Positions 49,200-59,762 of a stretch of 64,000 bases of DNA are shown here, piece by piece; position 1 is the stretch's first letter; each line of letters starts with the position of its first letter. Source of the DNA: Schizochytrium sp. CCTCC M209059 (lineage: Eukaryota > Sar > Bigyra > Thraustochytrida > Thraustochytriidae); the NCBI GenBank assembly GCA_000818945.1, contig KN805390.1, positions 110,000-173,999 on the forward strand, in the 5' to 3' direction. Under the pieces are notes generated by a model. The model did no database searches, was not told the origin of the DNA, and saw only the letters and a program-made list of their open reading frames with translations. A program made the position numbers and the translations under genes.

Positions 49200-51341
49200 T
49201 TAAAACTTGCCTTTGCCGCCCTTCGATTTACGTTTACGACGAGTACCCGGCGCCCCATCACCTTCGTCGGGTTCCCCGCGTGGAATGAAGGAGAGTTCCA
49301 TGTTGCCTCCTTCGAGGCGCTCAAACTCCTTGTTTGCGGCCTCGTCACGCAGCTGCTCGCCAAGAGTCTTTGCCTTTGTTCGGCGCGACTTCTTTGAGGT
49401 GCCGCGCCGAGACCGGCCCTCGTCATCTTCAACATTGTGCTCCAAAAGCTTGGAAAAGTCGCCGTCTTCTCCGTTTTCACCGTGCTGTCCATGCGCCGAA
49501 ATTTCGTCCGCGCGCATGATAACTTTGCGTTTCTTCTTGACACTCTTTGGGGCGTTCGCCTTGGATTTAGAGGCGCGGCGAGGCGCAGGGGGCTCATCGT
49601 CAGGGTCAGAGTCAGCGGCACCATGGCCTGCGTTGTCTTCGTCGCTATCGATGTCCCTGGCGGCTTGTTCAGCGCGCTCCTTGCGCAGCCCGCTGGGGAA
49701 ATTCTGCTTGAATTCGCTCGCGTCCTCGTCGACCTGGAAGTCAGGATCCTCAAACATGGCTTTGAAGCGGTCGTCTTTCGTGATGGCAAGAGGTCGCTTC
49801 TTGGACCTTTTCTTTGCCGAGGCGGCGTTGGCCTCTTCGTCAGAGCTCCAGGCCGCATCCTCGTCTTGTTCTTCTTCTTCTTCTTCATCGTCGTCATGTG
49901 CATCCATGTCGTCGTCCTCGGCCTCGCGAGCCGCGATGCGAGCAGCCAGGTCGCGGTTGACTTTGGGTAAATTGTCGGGGAGTTTGCGCGAGATGCGCTG
50001 ACCAAGGCGCTCCTCCATCTTTTTCCGAATACGTTCCTTGCGCCAGTCCTCGAACCCGAGCGGTTGGGAAATGGCCTTGACCTTGTTGTAAAGACGCATG
50101 TCGATAAAGAAGCCGTGCATGTAGGGGCGGAGAAGCGACGTTCCGAGCAGATTGGTGATGCCAAGGCGCTCGAGGTCGTTGTTGGTGACGAATTTGTAGT
50201 TTTCGTAGAGCTCCTCGGCAGAATGCGATTTCTCCTCGAGCTCCTCAGTGAGGTTGTCGAGGAAGGATGCCCACTTGGGCGCCGCGCCAAGGCGAGGCAC
50301 GTAGTAGCTCATGATGCGGTCGGTCTCACCGGGAGCGATAATGAGGCCGGAAGAAGGTTTGTGAATGTCACCCTGAGGGACGACGAGAATATCGTTGACA
50401 TCGGCTTGGGGCTCGATGTTGGCAAAGCTGTCGCCAGAGTCGCGATTCCAGAGTTTGATGGACTTGGCGTCTGCCGAGGCGATAATACGCCCCGGTGTGG
50501 TGAACTGCAGGCCAACAATAGGGAGGTCGTTGCGATGCTCCTTGCTAATGAGAGGTTTCGAGGAGCGCACATCGTAGACGGAGACGCGGCCAAGGCTGGT
50601 GCCAACGGCCATCATGAGGCCCGAGGCGTCGAAACGCACGACGCTTGCTTGTGCATTACGTTGTTCGACGAGCCCGCCGGAGGCTTCAGGTCCGCTGACG
50701 TGGAGGGCCCCAACTTGCTTCCTGTCGCGCGTATCCCAGCAGCTTACGACGCCGTCTTCGCCGGCGCAAGCCAGGAGCTGGAGCGGGTCGCAAAAGGCGA
50801 GCGAGTTGATGCCCTCGTGCGAGGTTTCGAAGGGCGATAAGAAGTGGCCTTGCTCGAGGTCAATGCGGTAGAGGCTGCTTCCGGTGCCTCCGAGGAAGAG
50901 CTCGCAAGCGGCTGGGTCATAGGCCATGTCGCGGCCAAATTTGGGAATGCGAAGCATGTGGTGACGACCATAGGCTGCGTGAAAGGCGACTGTGCGGTCA
51001 TTGCCCAGAAAGACGAGCTTGGTGAAATCCGTGGAGAGGACCTGGACCTGGACCACCTCCGCGTCGAGGTGCCTCTCGAACTTCATGGACAGCTCTCGCG
51101 TGTCGTAGACCTTGACCTGGGGCGGGTAGCTTCCGGTGGCGACAATGTATTCTCCATCGGGTGAGACCTTGACTCTCCCGCTTGTTGCCGGAAAGTAGAA
51201 GTCCTGGACGAGTTCGATCCTGCGTCGGTATTCCTCATCCTTGGCAAGAGACTTGCGGTTCTTGTCCGAGATCCACTGCGGCAGCGTTTTGCCAACATTC
51301 AGGTCGTAGACCTTGACGCCCCCATGCTGCACGGCCTTCAT
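49200..51341 (-). CDS. NOL10: Nucleolar protein 10 (Enp2 homolog), 40S ribosome assembly
   Basis: 713 residues from the ATG at 51341. It opens with GVKVYDLNVGKTLPQWIS and RRRIELVQDFYFP, the NOL10/Enp2 signature. Seven-bladed WD40 repeats (PDGEYIVATGSYPPQVKVYDTREL, FCDPLQLLACAGEDGVVSCWDTRD, SIKLWNRDSG) run to about residue 340. NNDLERLGITNLLGTSLLRPYMHGFFIDMRLYNKVKAI is the conserved helical linker. RFKAMFEDPDFQVDED near 520 is the NUC153 motif. Lys/Arg tails and polyacidic runs (DDDEEEEEEQDEDA) follow. Enp2 is part of the 90S pre-ribosome working in early 18S maturation. The upstream frame is only a KRKEKK repeat made by a TTTTC microsatellite and is not coding. Confidence 0.9.
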   Translation of the reverse strand: MKAVQHGGVKVYDLNVGKTLPQWISDKNRKSLAKDEEYRRRIELVQDFYFPATSGRVKVSPDGEYIVATGSYPPQVKVYDTRELSMKFERHLDAEVVQVQVLSTDFTKLVFLGNDRTVAFHAAYGRHHMLRIPKFGRDMAYDPAACELFLGGTGSSLYRIDLEQGHFLSPFETSHEGINSLAFCDPLQLLACAGEDGVVSCWDTRDRKQVGALHVSGPEASGGLVEQRNAQASVVRFDASGLMMAVGTSLGRVSVYDVRSSKPLISKEHRNDLPIVGLQFTTPGRIIASADAKSIKLWNRDSGDSFANIEPQADVNDILVVPQGDIHKPSSGLIIAPGETDRIMSYYVPRLGAAPKWASFLDNLTEELEEKSHSAEELYENYKFVTNNDLERLGITNLLGTSLLRPYMHGFFIDMRLYNKVKAISQPLGFEDWRKERIRKKMEERLGQRISRKLPDNLPKVNRDLAARIAAREAEDDDMDAHDDDEEEEEEQDEDAAWSSDEEANAASAKKRSKKRPLAITKDDRFKAMFEDPDFQVDEDASEFKQNFPSGLRKERAEQAARDIDSDEDNAGHGAADSDPDDEPPAPRRASKSKANAPKSVKKKRKVIMRADEISAHGQHGENGEDGDFSKLLEHNVEDDEGRSRRGTSKKSRRTKAKTLGEQLRDEAANKEFERLEGGNMELSFIPRGEPDEGDGAPGTRRKRKSKGGKGKF

Positions 51342-51509
51342 CTTGCCTGCCTCGCCTCCGGTTCGCCACTCGCCTCGCCTCGCCTCGCCTCGCCTCGACT
51401 TGCTGCGCTTGGTTCTGCGCGCTCCACTCCACTCCTCCTCGTCCACCCGCGGGCCCGAGGCACTTGATTCGCATTTTTGTTTTAAAAACCTTGGGACCCT
51501 TAATTTTCT

Positions 51510-51564
51510 TCTTTCTTTTCTTTTCTTTTCTTTTCTTTTCTTTTCTTTTCTTTTCTTTTCTTTT
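51510..51564. repeat. (TTTTC)n microsatellite
   Basis: About eleven TTTTC units, seen as AAAAG on the NOL10 strand in its leader. Confidence 0.9.
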
Positions 51565-51645
51565 CCCCCTATCCATATGGATGACAGTGGGCGCACTTAC
51601 AACACTCTCGCACCTCGTACTCGCAGATGACGGTCATTGTGAAGA

Positions 51646-51647
51646 TA

Positions 51648-51688
<41 letters not shown>

Positions 51689-51697
51689 AATGATGGT
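51646..51697. repeat. (GAT)n microsatellite
   Basis: About sixteen GAT units, then degenerate copies to about 51720. Confidence 0.9.
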
Positions 51698-52439
51698 GAT
51701 GGTGATGTTGATGATAACGATGAGGGGGAGGAGGAACGAGCTATGATGATAACGTGACAGCTAGAGCTGTCAGCGGCGAGAAGAATGCGACGTTGCCGTC
51801 GGCACCATGCTCCAGGATCCGTTCAGAGTGCTAGCTAGCGTCGCATCGTCACAAACGGTCGCGACCCTCCGGAACTCCGACGCGATCATCATGCGATCGA
51901 CCACTGTGACGAGGAAAGGAAAGCCTTCAAGCTACAAGCCCCCTGCCGCTCGCTCGCTCGCTCGCTCGCTCGCTCGCTTGCTGTCGCATCTTCGCCTGCT
52001 TGTCGTTGCTGTTGAGTACGCACCCACCCAGGCACCCGCACGGTGGGTGGGTGGGTGACCTCTCTCTGCCAGTCTCACGCGGCGCCCGCTTCCCGAGCGA
52101 CCGCCCGCCCGCCTCGAGAGGTGGCCGAGCGACCTCCCAGCAACGGCGCGCGAGCGCCAGCGCCAGCGCCGACGAGCTTGACCCCGAGGCGAGCGCTCTG
52201 CAGCGGCGCGGCCGCTCGACCCCGCGTCTCCCTCGACGCGGAGTCCATCTTGACGCGGCGATCGTGACCGTGGCATCGTGGCAGCGCGCTCGACGACGGT
52301 GTGGGAGGTCGCGGGTTGGCTCTTCCCGACGCGCTCGACGCGGACCTCGCGTCTCGGCCCGCCTCGCGGCCGCCTCGCCTCCAGGCAGGGCAGCCTCAGG
52401 TCGGCTTGACCGCGCGCGACGCCGCGACGCTCTCTGGCG

Positions 52440-52508
52440 GCGGCGCAAGGCGCAGCACAAGGCGCAGCACAAGGCGCAGCGCAAGGCGCAGCGCAAGGCG
52501 CAGCACAG
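52440..52508. repeat. GCGCAGCACAAG-type 12-base repeat
   Basis: Five or so copies of a 12-base unit (aaggcgcagcac / aaggcgcagcgc). Confidence 0.8.
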
Positions 52509-52991
52509 CGACGATAAACGACGCGCAACAACTGCGGCAAGACCAGCTGCGCTGATAGTAGGAGCCCGTCCGTCTCGGGACCGCCCTGCGCGAGATTCCA
52601 AGTTCGCCTCTGGCTCGATGCTGCCTCCCGGCACGTCTCGTTCAACGAGCGGGTTCGACGCGCCCGACGTTGCGGCACGAGCGAGACGCCCGGCGCAGCC
52701 GTGCGTGCGTGCGTGCAGCAGCAGCAGCAGCAGCAGCAGCAGCTGCTCTGTCCGTTGACGCAAAAAAGGATGCTGCAGCGCGGATGAGGTCGATCGAGAG
52801 AGTGAGAGAGAGATAGATTCCTGCACGCAGCCCGTCTCTTGCGGCCTTCGGCCCACGGGGCCTCCCACCTCGAGTCTGCGCTGCACTGCAAGCGCAGGAA
52901 CTTGAAGGTAAGTGACTCCGCCATTCCCGCGATCGATCAATCGTTCGATCGATCGACCTATTGCTCGACCGACCGACCACCGCCGACCGAC

Positions 52992-53037
52992 CGAACGAAC
53001 GAACGAACGAACGAACGAACGAACGAACGAACGAACG
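52992..53037. repeat. (GAAC)n microsatellite
   Basis: About eleven CGAA/GAAC units. Confidence 0.9.
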
Positions 53038-53502
53038 AGGGAAGATCGATCAAAAAGCCCTCTTCGAAGCGGACTCCAACTTGCCTCGCTGCTGCTCAGC
53101 ATGAAGAGCGAGGCCCACTCGACTTTCTCTTCTTCTCACCTTTCCCACGCCGTCGATGCCCGGCCTCCCCTCGTTCATCTTGCACGTCAAGCAGGCAGGC
53201 AGGCAGGCAGGCAGGCAGCCCAATCTTATCATCCATTCTCGCCTCGTGATCCACCCAGAGAAAAGAAAAGACCTGCCATCCATCCTCGCCGTTGCTCGCC
53301 GTTGCTCGCTCTTCCGCCTCCTCCTCCTGCTGCTGCTGCTCCTCGTCCCTCTCCTCCCTGCCGCCGCCCTGGAGGCGCGCCTTGCCTCCGGTGCGCGCGA
53401 GCGAGCGTGCGCGCGGGAGGGGCTCCTCTCCTCTCCTCTCCTCCTCTCCTCCCTTTCTCCCTCCCTCCCTCTCCCCTGCCTCTGCTCCCTCTCCCCTGCC
53501 TC

Positions 53503-53976
<474 letters not shown>

Positions 53977-54179
53977 GCACGCCGCGCCACGCGCACGGCC
54001 CAGCCCAGCCCAGCCCTGTTCGGCCCTGCTCTTCCCTGCTCGGCTCGTGCGACGACCTTGCGAAAGAAATCGCGGCGGAAGCTACGACGACACCGACAGG
54101 CCCTCGAGCCCGACTCCCGCACAGCTCGTTCTTAGTGGTCCTAACTCGCTCCCTTGCGCACGCGTGAAAGGCGTCCGCG

Positions 54180-56015
54180 ATGGAGCCCGAGTCGATCACG
54201 GCCGTCGGCGGCGTGCGAAGACCCCGCAGCGAGATGGCGTCCGCGATTGCGAGCAGCTTGCGAGAGTATGTGGAGCACAGGCAGCTGCAGCTGGACGCGT
54301 CAATACTTAACACAGATGCAGGCATGTCAGAAACCGTGCGCGGCGCAGTGCGCGTGATCCAGAACCTCGGTGGCGACGTGGAGTCGTTCCTCGCTGTGGA
54401 TCTCGCACGCTTTCCACCATATTTTGGCCGCGCTATTGCCTGCAAGGCGAGCTACCAGATTCTTTTGCAAATTGGGCGCGAACACAGAGCTGCAGAGGAG
54501 CTTCCTTGGCTCGAGTTCTGCAATATTCGCTTCAAAGGTTGGGACAAACTCCCGGCCGCCACCATGGCGTCTATATTCCCGCCATGCCAATTCTTTTATT
54601 ATATGCTCGTCGCGCTGAATGGCACAACCCTCAACAGAGACTCCATTGGCTCATGCATGTACACCATCGGCGGCAATGACACAGACGATGTTCGCCCGGC
54701 TTCACCAATCGAGGCTTTGCGATCGAATGCACAGGATATCATCACAGACACAGACGCGGATGCCAACCCGAGGAGGAACCTTCGGCTCGAGGAGAACCGA
54801 AGAAACGTGGAATACGGTGACAACAACGACGACGACGACGATGATGATGACAACGGCGACAACAATAGGGACAACGAAGACGTTGCCGCGTACAGCGCGA
54901 ATTGTGTCACCGACGCGAGCGAAAGAGGCAAAGCTGAATTAGGGAGAAAACGGGATGTCGACGATAATGCCATCCGAGAAGACGAGGAAGATGTCGAGCT
55001 CAAGGGCATGGAGCCCGGCATCGCATATCTGCCCCGAGATAGCTTGCACGAACAGGTGCACTCCTCAAGTCGGTTCGACGAGAGCGAGCAGGCATGGAAT
55101 TCTCAGCTTGCCAACGGGTGGGCCTCTCAGAACAACAGTAGCAGAAGCAGCAGTAAAGGCGAAGGTTGCAGCAACGGCGGCAGCGGCAACCACGCTGAGC
55201 CCAGAGGATGGGGGACCGGTGCAAGCGCGCAAGGGCGAGCGAGACCTTCAAATCGATCAAGTGGAACTCACGAAAGTCTCGTGGCGCCCAGCACCAACAT
55301 CACAACATACAGAGATCATGCCGAAGACCTTGTCGAGCAGATGCTCGGCGCTCGAAGCGGCGGATCGCAAGGGCACGTGAGCAAGGCAAGGTCGCCTTCC
55401 GTGGAGGAGCTTGTGACTGAATTTCGCTCGATGAGCGTCGAGGAAATGGCCGATTTGATTGAAGTGAATCATCTTCTCGAGTATGATGCAGACCGCGCTT
55501 CCCAGCTCGCTCTCGAGTGGGACCTCGAGTCTGGTCGACAGAGCCAGGACCTGAATTCGCCAGAAACCCGAGCCATGCAGGAGAGTGAGCTCGCCGAAGC
55601 GGAAGAGGCGTGCGACGTTGGTGCCGCTGCCGCGCTCGCAGATCAACGCGGAGACTTTCCGTCCCTGTTCACACTTTCGCTCCGCTCCTTTGTACGGCAC
55701 AAGGTTGATCTCGCTGAGCTCCCCGAGTACATTATCGAGATGGTCATGAGCTACTTGCTCGTGGCCGTAGACCTAGGGACTCTGGACATGCGCGATTGGC
55801 CGTCGGGAACAATGTTGGAGCTCGCGCGCCGCGCACCGGGCCATCTGCTCATGGACATTCCGCACGAAAACCGAGCGGAAGCCGAACAGCCATGGGAAGC
55901 TTTCTGCGAGGTACGCTTTGGGCCAGACTATCTGTCCGTCATCAACCCTGGCATTGCGCAGATTTTCACTCCGTGTAGGATATTCTACCTCCTTTTGCAG
56001 AGGGAGGCCTTTTAG
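54180..56015 (+). CDS. Protein with two copies of an F-box/Elongin-A-like domain, unknown function
   Basis: 611 residues. A region near 70-145 (ILLQIGREHRAAEELPWLEFCNIRFKGW...MASIFPPCQFFYYML) reappears at the C-terminus (HLLMDIPHENRAEAEQPWEAFCEVRFG...IAQIFTPCRIFYLLL). The shared pattern is LLxxIxxExRAxxExPWxxFCxxRF...IFxPCxxFYxLL. The W...C..RF part resembles the F-box C-terminal helix or the Elongin-A N-region, which hook substrates to SCF or elongin BC ligases; LAELPEYIIEMVMSYLL ahead of the second copy looks like an F-box LP motif. The middle 300 residues are disordered and acidic (DDDDDDDDN, 54825-54852). The function is open; a substrate adaptor is a guess. No N-terminal signal sequence is seen. 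Confidence 0.6.
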   Translation: MEPESITAVGGVRRPRSEMASAIASSLREYVEHRQLQLDASILNTDAGMSETVRGAVRVIQNLGGDVESFLAVDLARFPPYFGRAIACKASYQILLQIGREHRAAEELPWLEFCNIRFKGWDKLPAATMASIFPPCQFFYYMLVALNGTTLNRDSIGSCMYTIGGNDTDDVRPASPIEALRSNAQDIITDTDADANPRRNLRLEENRRNVEYGDNNDDDDDDDDNGDNNRDNEDVAAYSANCVTDASERGKAELGRKRDVDDNAIREDEEDVELKGMEPGIAYLPRDSLHEQVHSSSRFDESEQAWNSQLANGWASQNNSSRSSSKGEGCSNGGSGNHAEPRGWGTGASAQGRARPSNRSSGTHESLVAPSTNITTYRDHAEDLVEQMLGARSGGSQGHVSKARSPSVEELVTEFRSMSVEEMADLIEVNHLLEYDADRASQLALEWDLESGRQSQDLNSPETRAMQESELAEAEEACDVGAAAALADQRGDFPSLFTLSLRSFVRHKVDLAELPEYIIEMVMSYLLVAVDLGTLDMRDWPSGTMLELARRAPGHLLMDIPHENRAEAEQPWEAFCEVRFGPDYLSVINPGIAQIFTPCRIFYLLLQREAF

Positions 56016-56751
56016 CTTGTCGTCATCGTCGTATGAGGGTGGACGATAAGCGCATCGAGATCGCTATGATCATGGTGCCAGATTTGTATAGTTTCTCATC
56101 AGTGTCACAGTGCTTTCTGTCTCACAATAGAATCGCGAGAAACAAGACCTGGTTGCAATGCTCGTATGGATGCAACCTTTCTGTTGTATTGCTGATTGTT
56201 GTTACTGGCGGTCGTTGTGCGTTTAAAATTCGACCGACCGATCGTCAAAGCATAAATGAACAAAGGATGACGGGAGACGATGAAGGAGATATTGCAATGG
56301 AAACGGATTTTTTTGAGTGTTACAAACGTCAGATTAAAACTCTTGTGGGAGAGCAAGAAGAAGAAGAAGACGTTAAAAGTGCTGCTCCACATAGAAAAGA
56401 AAGAAAGTCTAGACTTGAAACGCGCGGTTGCGCCCAGACCTGCGTGCAAAATCAAGTGCGCCCGTGCTCGTAAGTGCATGAAAATGCCGAGGCCTGACCT
56501 GTCGGGCTTTGCTTCTTTGCAGGAGTTTGACGCAAAAAGCCCCTGGTACCGCCTGCCTCCTCAGTCACCGCAGTATCCGCCTCTGCGTGCAGACATTTGA
56601 AACATCAAGGGAAAGAACGAGCTGGTATACAGTTCCAAATGAGATTCAGGAGGAACCTTCGCTTCGGTGCTTCTCTGTCTCTTCGCCTTTGCTATGAACG
56701 GAGACGACAAATTAGGTAGGCCAGTCATTAAGAATGAGAAATTGTTCTCCC
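56016..56751. other. Convergent 3' flanks
   Basis: No gene is seen. GAAGAAGAAGAA (56357-56372) is a short purine tract. Confidence 0.5.
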
Positions 56752-57120
56752 TCAGACTTCGTCCTCATTCAAGAGCATGTTGGGAATGCCGTTCGTGATG
56801 GTGAACTTGCGTCCCGACTCCGGGCAGATGAGGGCACCTTCGACCACGACGACCTCAAGCAAGGCGCGATGGAACTTTTTCAAAAAGTCCTCCTGCTCCA
56901 AAAGCTCGGGCGTAACAGCCTCGGGGAGGCCCTCCTCGCCAAGTTGCGCGGCTGCAGCCCGAAAAACGGGCCATTCGAGCTTTTCCACGATTCCTTGCAA
57001 AAAGGCTGGGTTCATCTCCGTCTCGCGGACCTCCTTGGTCGTCACCTCAATTTTGAGAGGATAGCCATTGTTGACGCCCTTCACATTGCACTTGAGCATG
57101 TTGTGCGTAAGGAGCTTCAT
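56752..57120 (-). CDS. TRMT112: TRM112 homolog, activator of several methyltransferases
   Basis: 122 residues from the ATG at 57120. It begins MKLLTHNMLKCNVKGV and ends CPESGRKFTITNGIPNMLL, both family signatures. The middle (FLQGIVEKLEWPVFRAAAAQLG) is the helical insert. Trm112 is a small zinc-knuckle partner that stabilises methyltransferases acting on tRNA (Trm9, Trm11), 18S rRNA (Bud23) and release factor eRF1 (Mtq2). Only a single C is visible in each knuckle part (LKC and ICP), so zinc binding may be weakened or lost, as in several non-yeast members. The gene is in one exon and diverges from the RTP-repeat gene. Confidence 0.9.
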   Translation of the reverse strand: MKLLTHNMLKCNVKGVNNGYPLKIEVTTKEVRETEMNPAFLQGIVEKLEWPVFRAAAAQLGEEGLPEAVTPELLEQEDFLKKFHRALLEVVVVEGALICPESGRKFTITNGIPNMLLNEDEV

Positions 57121-57819
57121 CTTGACCACGACGACCGCGACGACTACGACGACGACACAAGCAAAGAAAGCTACGCTCAGCGGCGTACGATCTACGGCTC
57201 GATCACCTCTCTCAACTTAGAAGCACGCAATGCGCCGTCCAGGGTGGCGTCTCGCGGACAGAAGAAAAGAGGAAAGTGCAACAAGGAGTTTACGTCGCGA
57301 AGTGACGGAGAGCGCGGCTACCCGGCGAAAGGTCCTTCCCTTGATCGACGAAGCAGGAGGAGCAGCACCACCAGCAGACAGTTCTGCGATGGCTTGCATG
57401 CCTCGGCCAGTGATTTTTCTCCTTTTTTTATTTTTATTTTTAAAGCACTCCCCATGTTCCCGCATTTCCATGCGCAACCCATTTTGATGTACGAAAAAGA
57501 GTTCTGCAAAAAACGACCGTAGTTGAACTTCGAAAGGGAAGACTTGAGGAGGCAGGCGTCTCTCGCTATTATGATCGACGAGGTCGCTCGCTCCTCGCGC
57601 TGCCGACTAGACCCTAGTGAGCTTCGAATCGAGAGCACTCCCTGCAGAACCCGACCTTTAGGCGCCTGGAGCGCAAAGGTCGGTGCTGTCCGGACTCTCG
57701 AGGGCGCAGACAGGCTCTTGCGCCTTTTGAGTTGAGGACGCATCATAGAGAGAGCGAGTGAGTGGGACGCGACGCCGCTACTGCGACTACATCAGAAGGA
57801 ACTCAAGCAAGCTCGAAGA
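57121..57819. other. Divergent promoter region of TRMT112 and the RTP-repeat gene
   Basis: No convincing gene is seen. A GAC/ACG-rich patch at 57125-57160 and a T-rich run at 57423-57443 are the only features. Confidence 0.5.
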
Positions 57820-59762
57820 ATGATTCCAGTAGGTCACCAGCTCGCTCGTACGCCTGTACAAGCGCAAGTTCGGACGCAGACAACGCGTGAAGAGCAATTA
57901 GCGCGCAAAGCTGCAAATGAAAATGAAAGTCGCGCTCTCCCCGGAAAGACACAAAGGTCTCCAGACTGGTCCGCCTTTTCTGAAATTGTCCTTCCGGGCC
58001 GGAAACCTCTGCAGAATATTGCCGTCAACCAAGGCGACACTGTAATCAGTGATCATGGTACCAAACGTCCCAATCGAGTCGACAACGTCCAGCCAGCGGA
58101 GTACACCAAGCGCCACAAACCACTTGACGCGCGCGCACAGCGCAACGCTGTCCCTTTAGGGAACTCCCTCGCAAGAACGCCGCCCAATCCTTCCGAGAAT
58201 GTTCACACCGCGTTATCATCGCTTGTAGCAGAACACAGATCTCTTGAGAAATCGGTGCCAAAAGTTCCCTTTCGTAATACTATCCCTACAGGCACGGGTC
58301 TTGCGAGGACACCACTCAACAGTGCATCAATGCAATCAATTGCCAAGCCCGGAACGGCAACGATTCCACCACAAAACATCATTCCCTCCGGCACTGGACT
58401 TGCGAGAACACCACTCGCGACCGCAAGTGCCACGCAGAACGAACCAGAGTCTATAAAGGCTCGCGTTCAACCGCGTAACGTTATTCCATCCGGAACCGGG
58501 CTCGCAAGGACCCCAATTGTGAGCGCATCCGCACAAACGGGGACCAGCGCCATCGCACGAGATCCTTTGGATCACGGTGCCGCAAACGCCCAACCCGCAA
58601 AGCCGCGTAACAACATTCCATCCGGAACTGGGCTCGTAAGAACACCACTCGCAACCGCAATTGCCACACAGAACGAATCAGAGTCTACAACGGCTCGCCT
58701 CCAACCACGTAACATCATTCCCTCTGGCACTGGACTTGCGAGAACACCACTCGCGACCGCAAGTGCCACGCAGAACGAACCTAAGTCTATAAAGGCACGC
58801 GTTCAACCGCGTAACATCATTCCATCCGGAACCGGGCTCGCCAGAACTCCTGTTCTTTCAAGCGATGGTGCTCCTGTCAATTCGTTTGATCGACACCATG
58901 AAAGTGCAGCAATCGCGCCGCTCCAACGACACGCGACTGGAAACTCGACCAAAGCGCTGCGAACAGAGGACGATAATTCGGAACTGTCTGCGCTCGGCCA
59001 AAAAACACCAATGCTGACAAAGGCTCGAAATTGGATCCCCTCAGGCACTGGCTTGGCAAGAACCCCGAACTTGGGCGACACTGTAGCGGCAAGGGACTCG
59101 CTTAGGACTTTCCAATCTGAGAGCGTCACAGCGCCGGCACCACCACCTCAGGCAATCGAAAGCAAGGCCTGCAAGATCATTCCCTCCGGAAGCGGCCTCG
59201 CAAGAACGCCTGTGCTTTCTGGCAACGAAATAGGTGCAGCAGCATCGGCGCAGGCACGGTCGACTCCTTTTGCAACCGGCACCGAAGTTGGCGCCGAAGC
59301 TGGCATCTCCTTGCAACCTCGCAATGTCATCCCATCGGGGAGAGGACTTGCGCGGACTCCTCTTGACGAGGTTCCTCGCGCTGCAAAGCCCCAAATCCCT
59401 GTCGCGGAGCCGGCATCAGCAAATGAACAGTCTTCGAAACAACGGAACTTGATCCCCTCAGGAAACGGTCTCGCGCGTACTCCAGTCCAGGCTGATGACG
59501 CTTCGCAAATTTCAACTAGTGACTCAGCTCACGCTGCCACCACTAGTGTAGCAAATGGCGATGTATCTACGGTGAACGAAGCCAAGATTCCTCGCAATAC
59601 GATTCCTTCTGGAAAAGGGCTTTCAAGGACCCCTAGTGGGGCGACGATTTCACAATCATTGGCATCTTCAAAAGTAGTCGACGACACAATGCCAATGGAC
59701 AACGCCGTCATGAGGACGCGAAATGTGATTTCTTCAGGCGAAGAGATTGGTAGAACCCCTCT
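57820..59762 (+). repeat. Fourteen-copy IPSGTGLARTP coding motif array
   Basis: The unit recurs at irregular spacing. Two of the copies lie in a near-identical 130-base DNA block at 58375-58510 and 58711-58846, exactly 336 bases apart, so the array has grown by segmental duplication. Confidence 0.85.

Noticed and set aside
51927..53102. Open frames of 330-391 codons on the minus strand
   Set aside because: GC-rich and repeat-driven (Arg/Ala/Ser/Cys runs), no ATG-supported domain, overlap on both strands.
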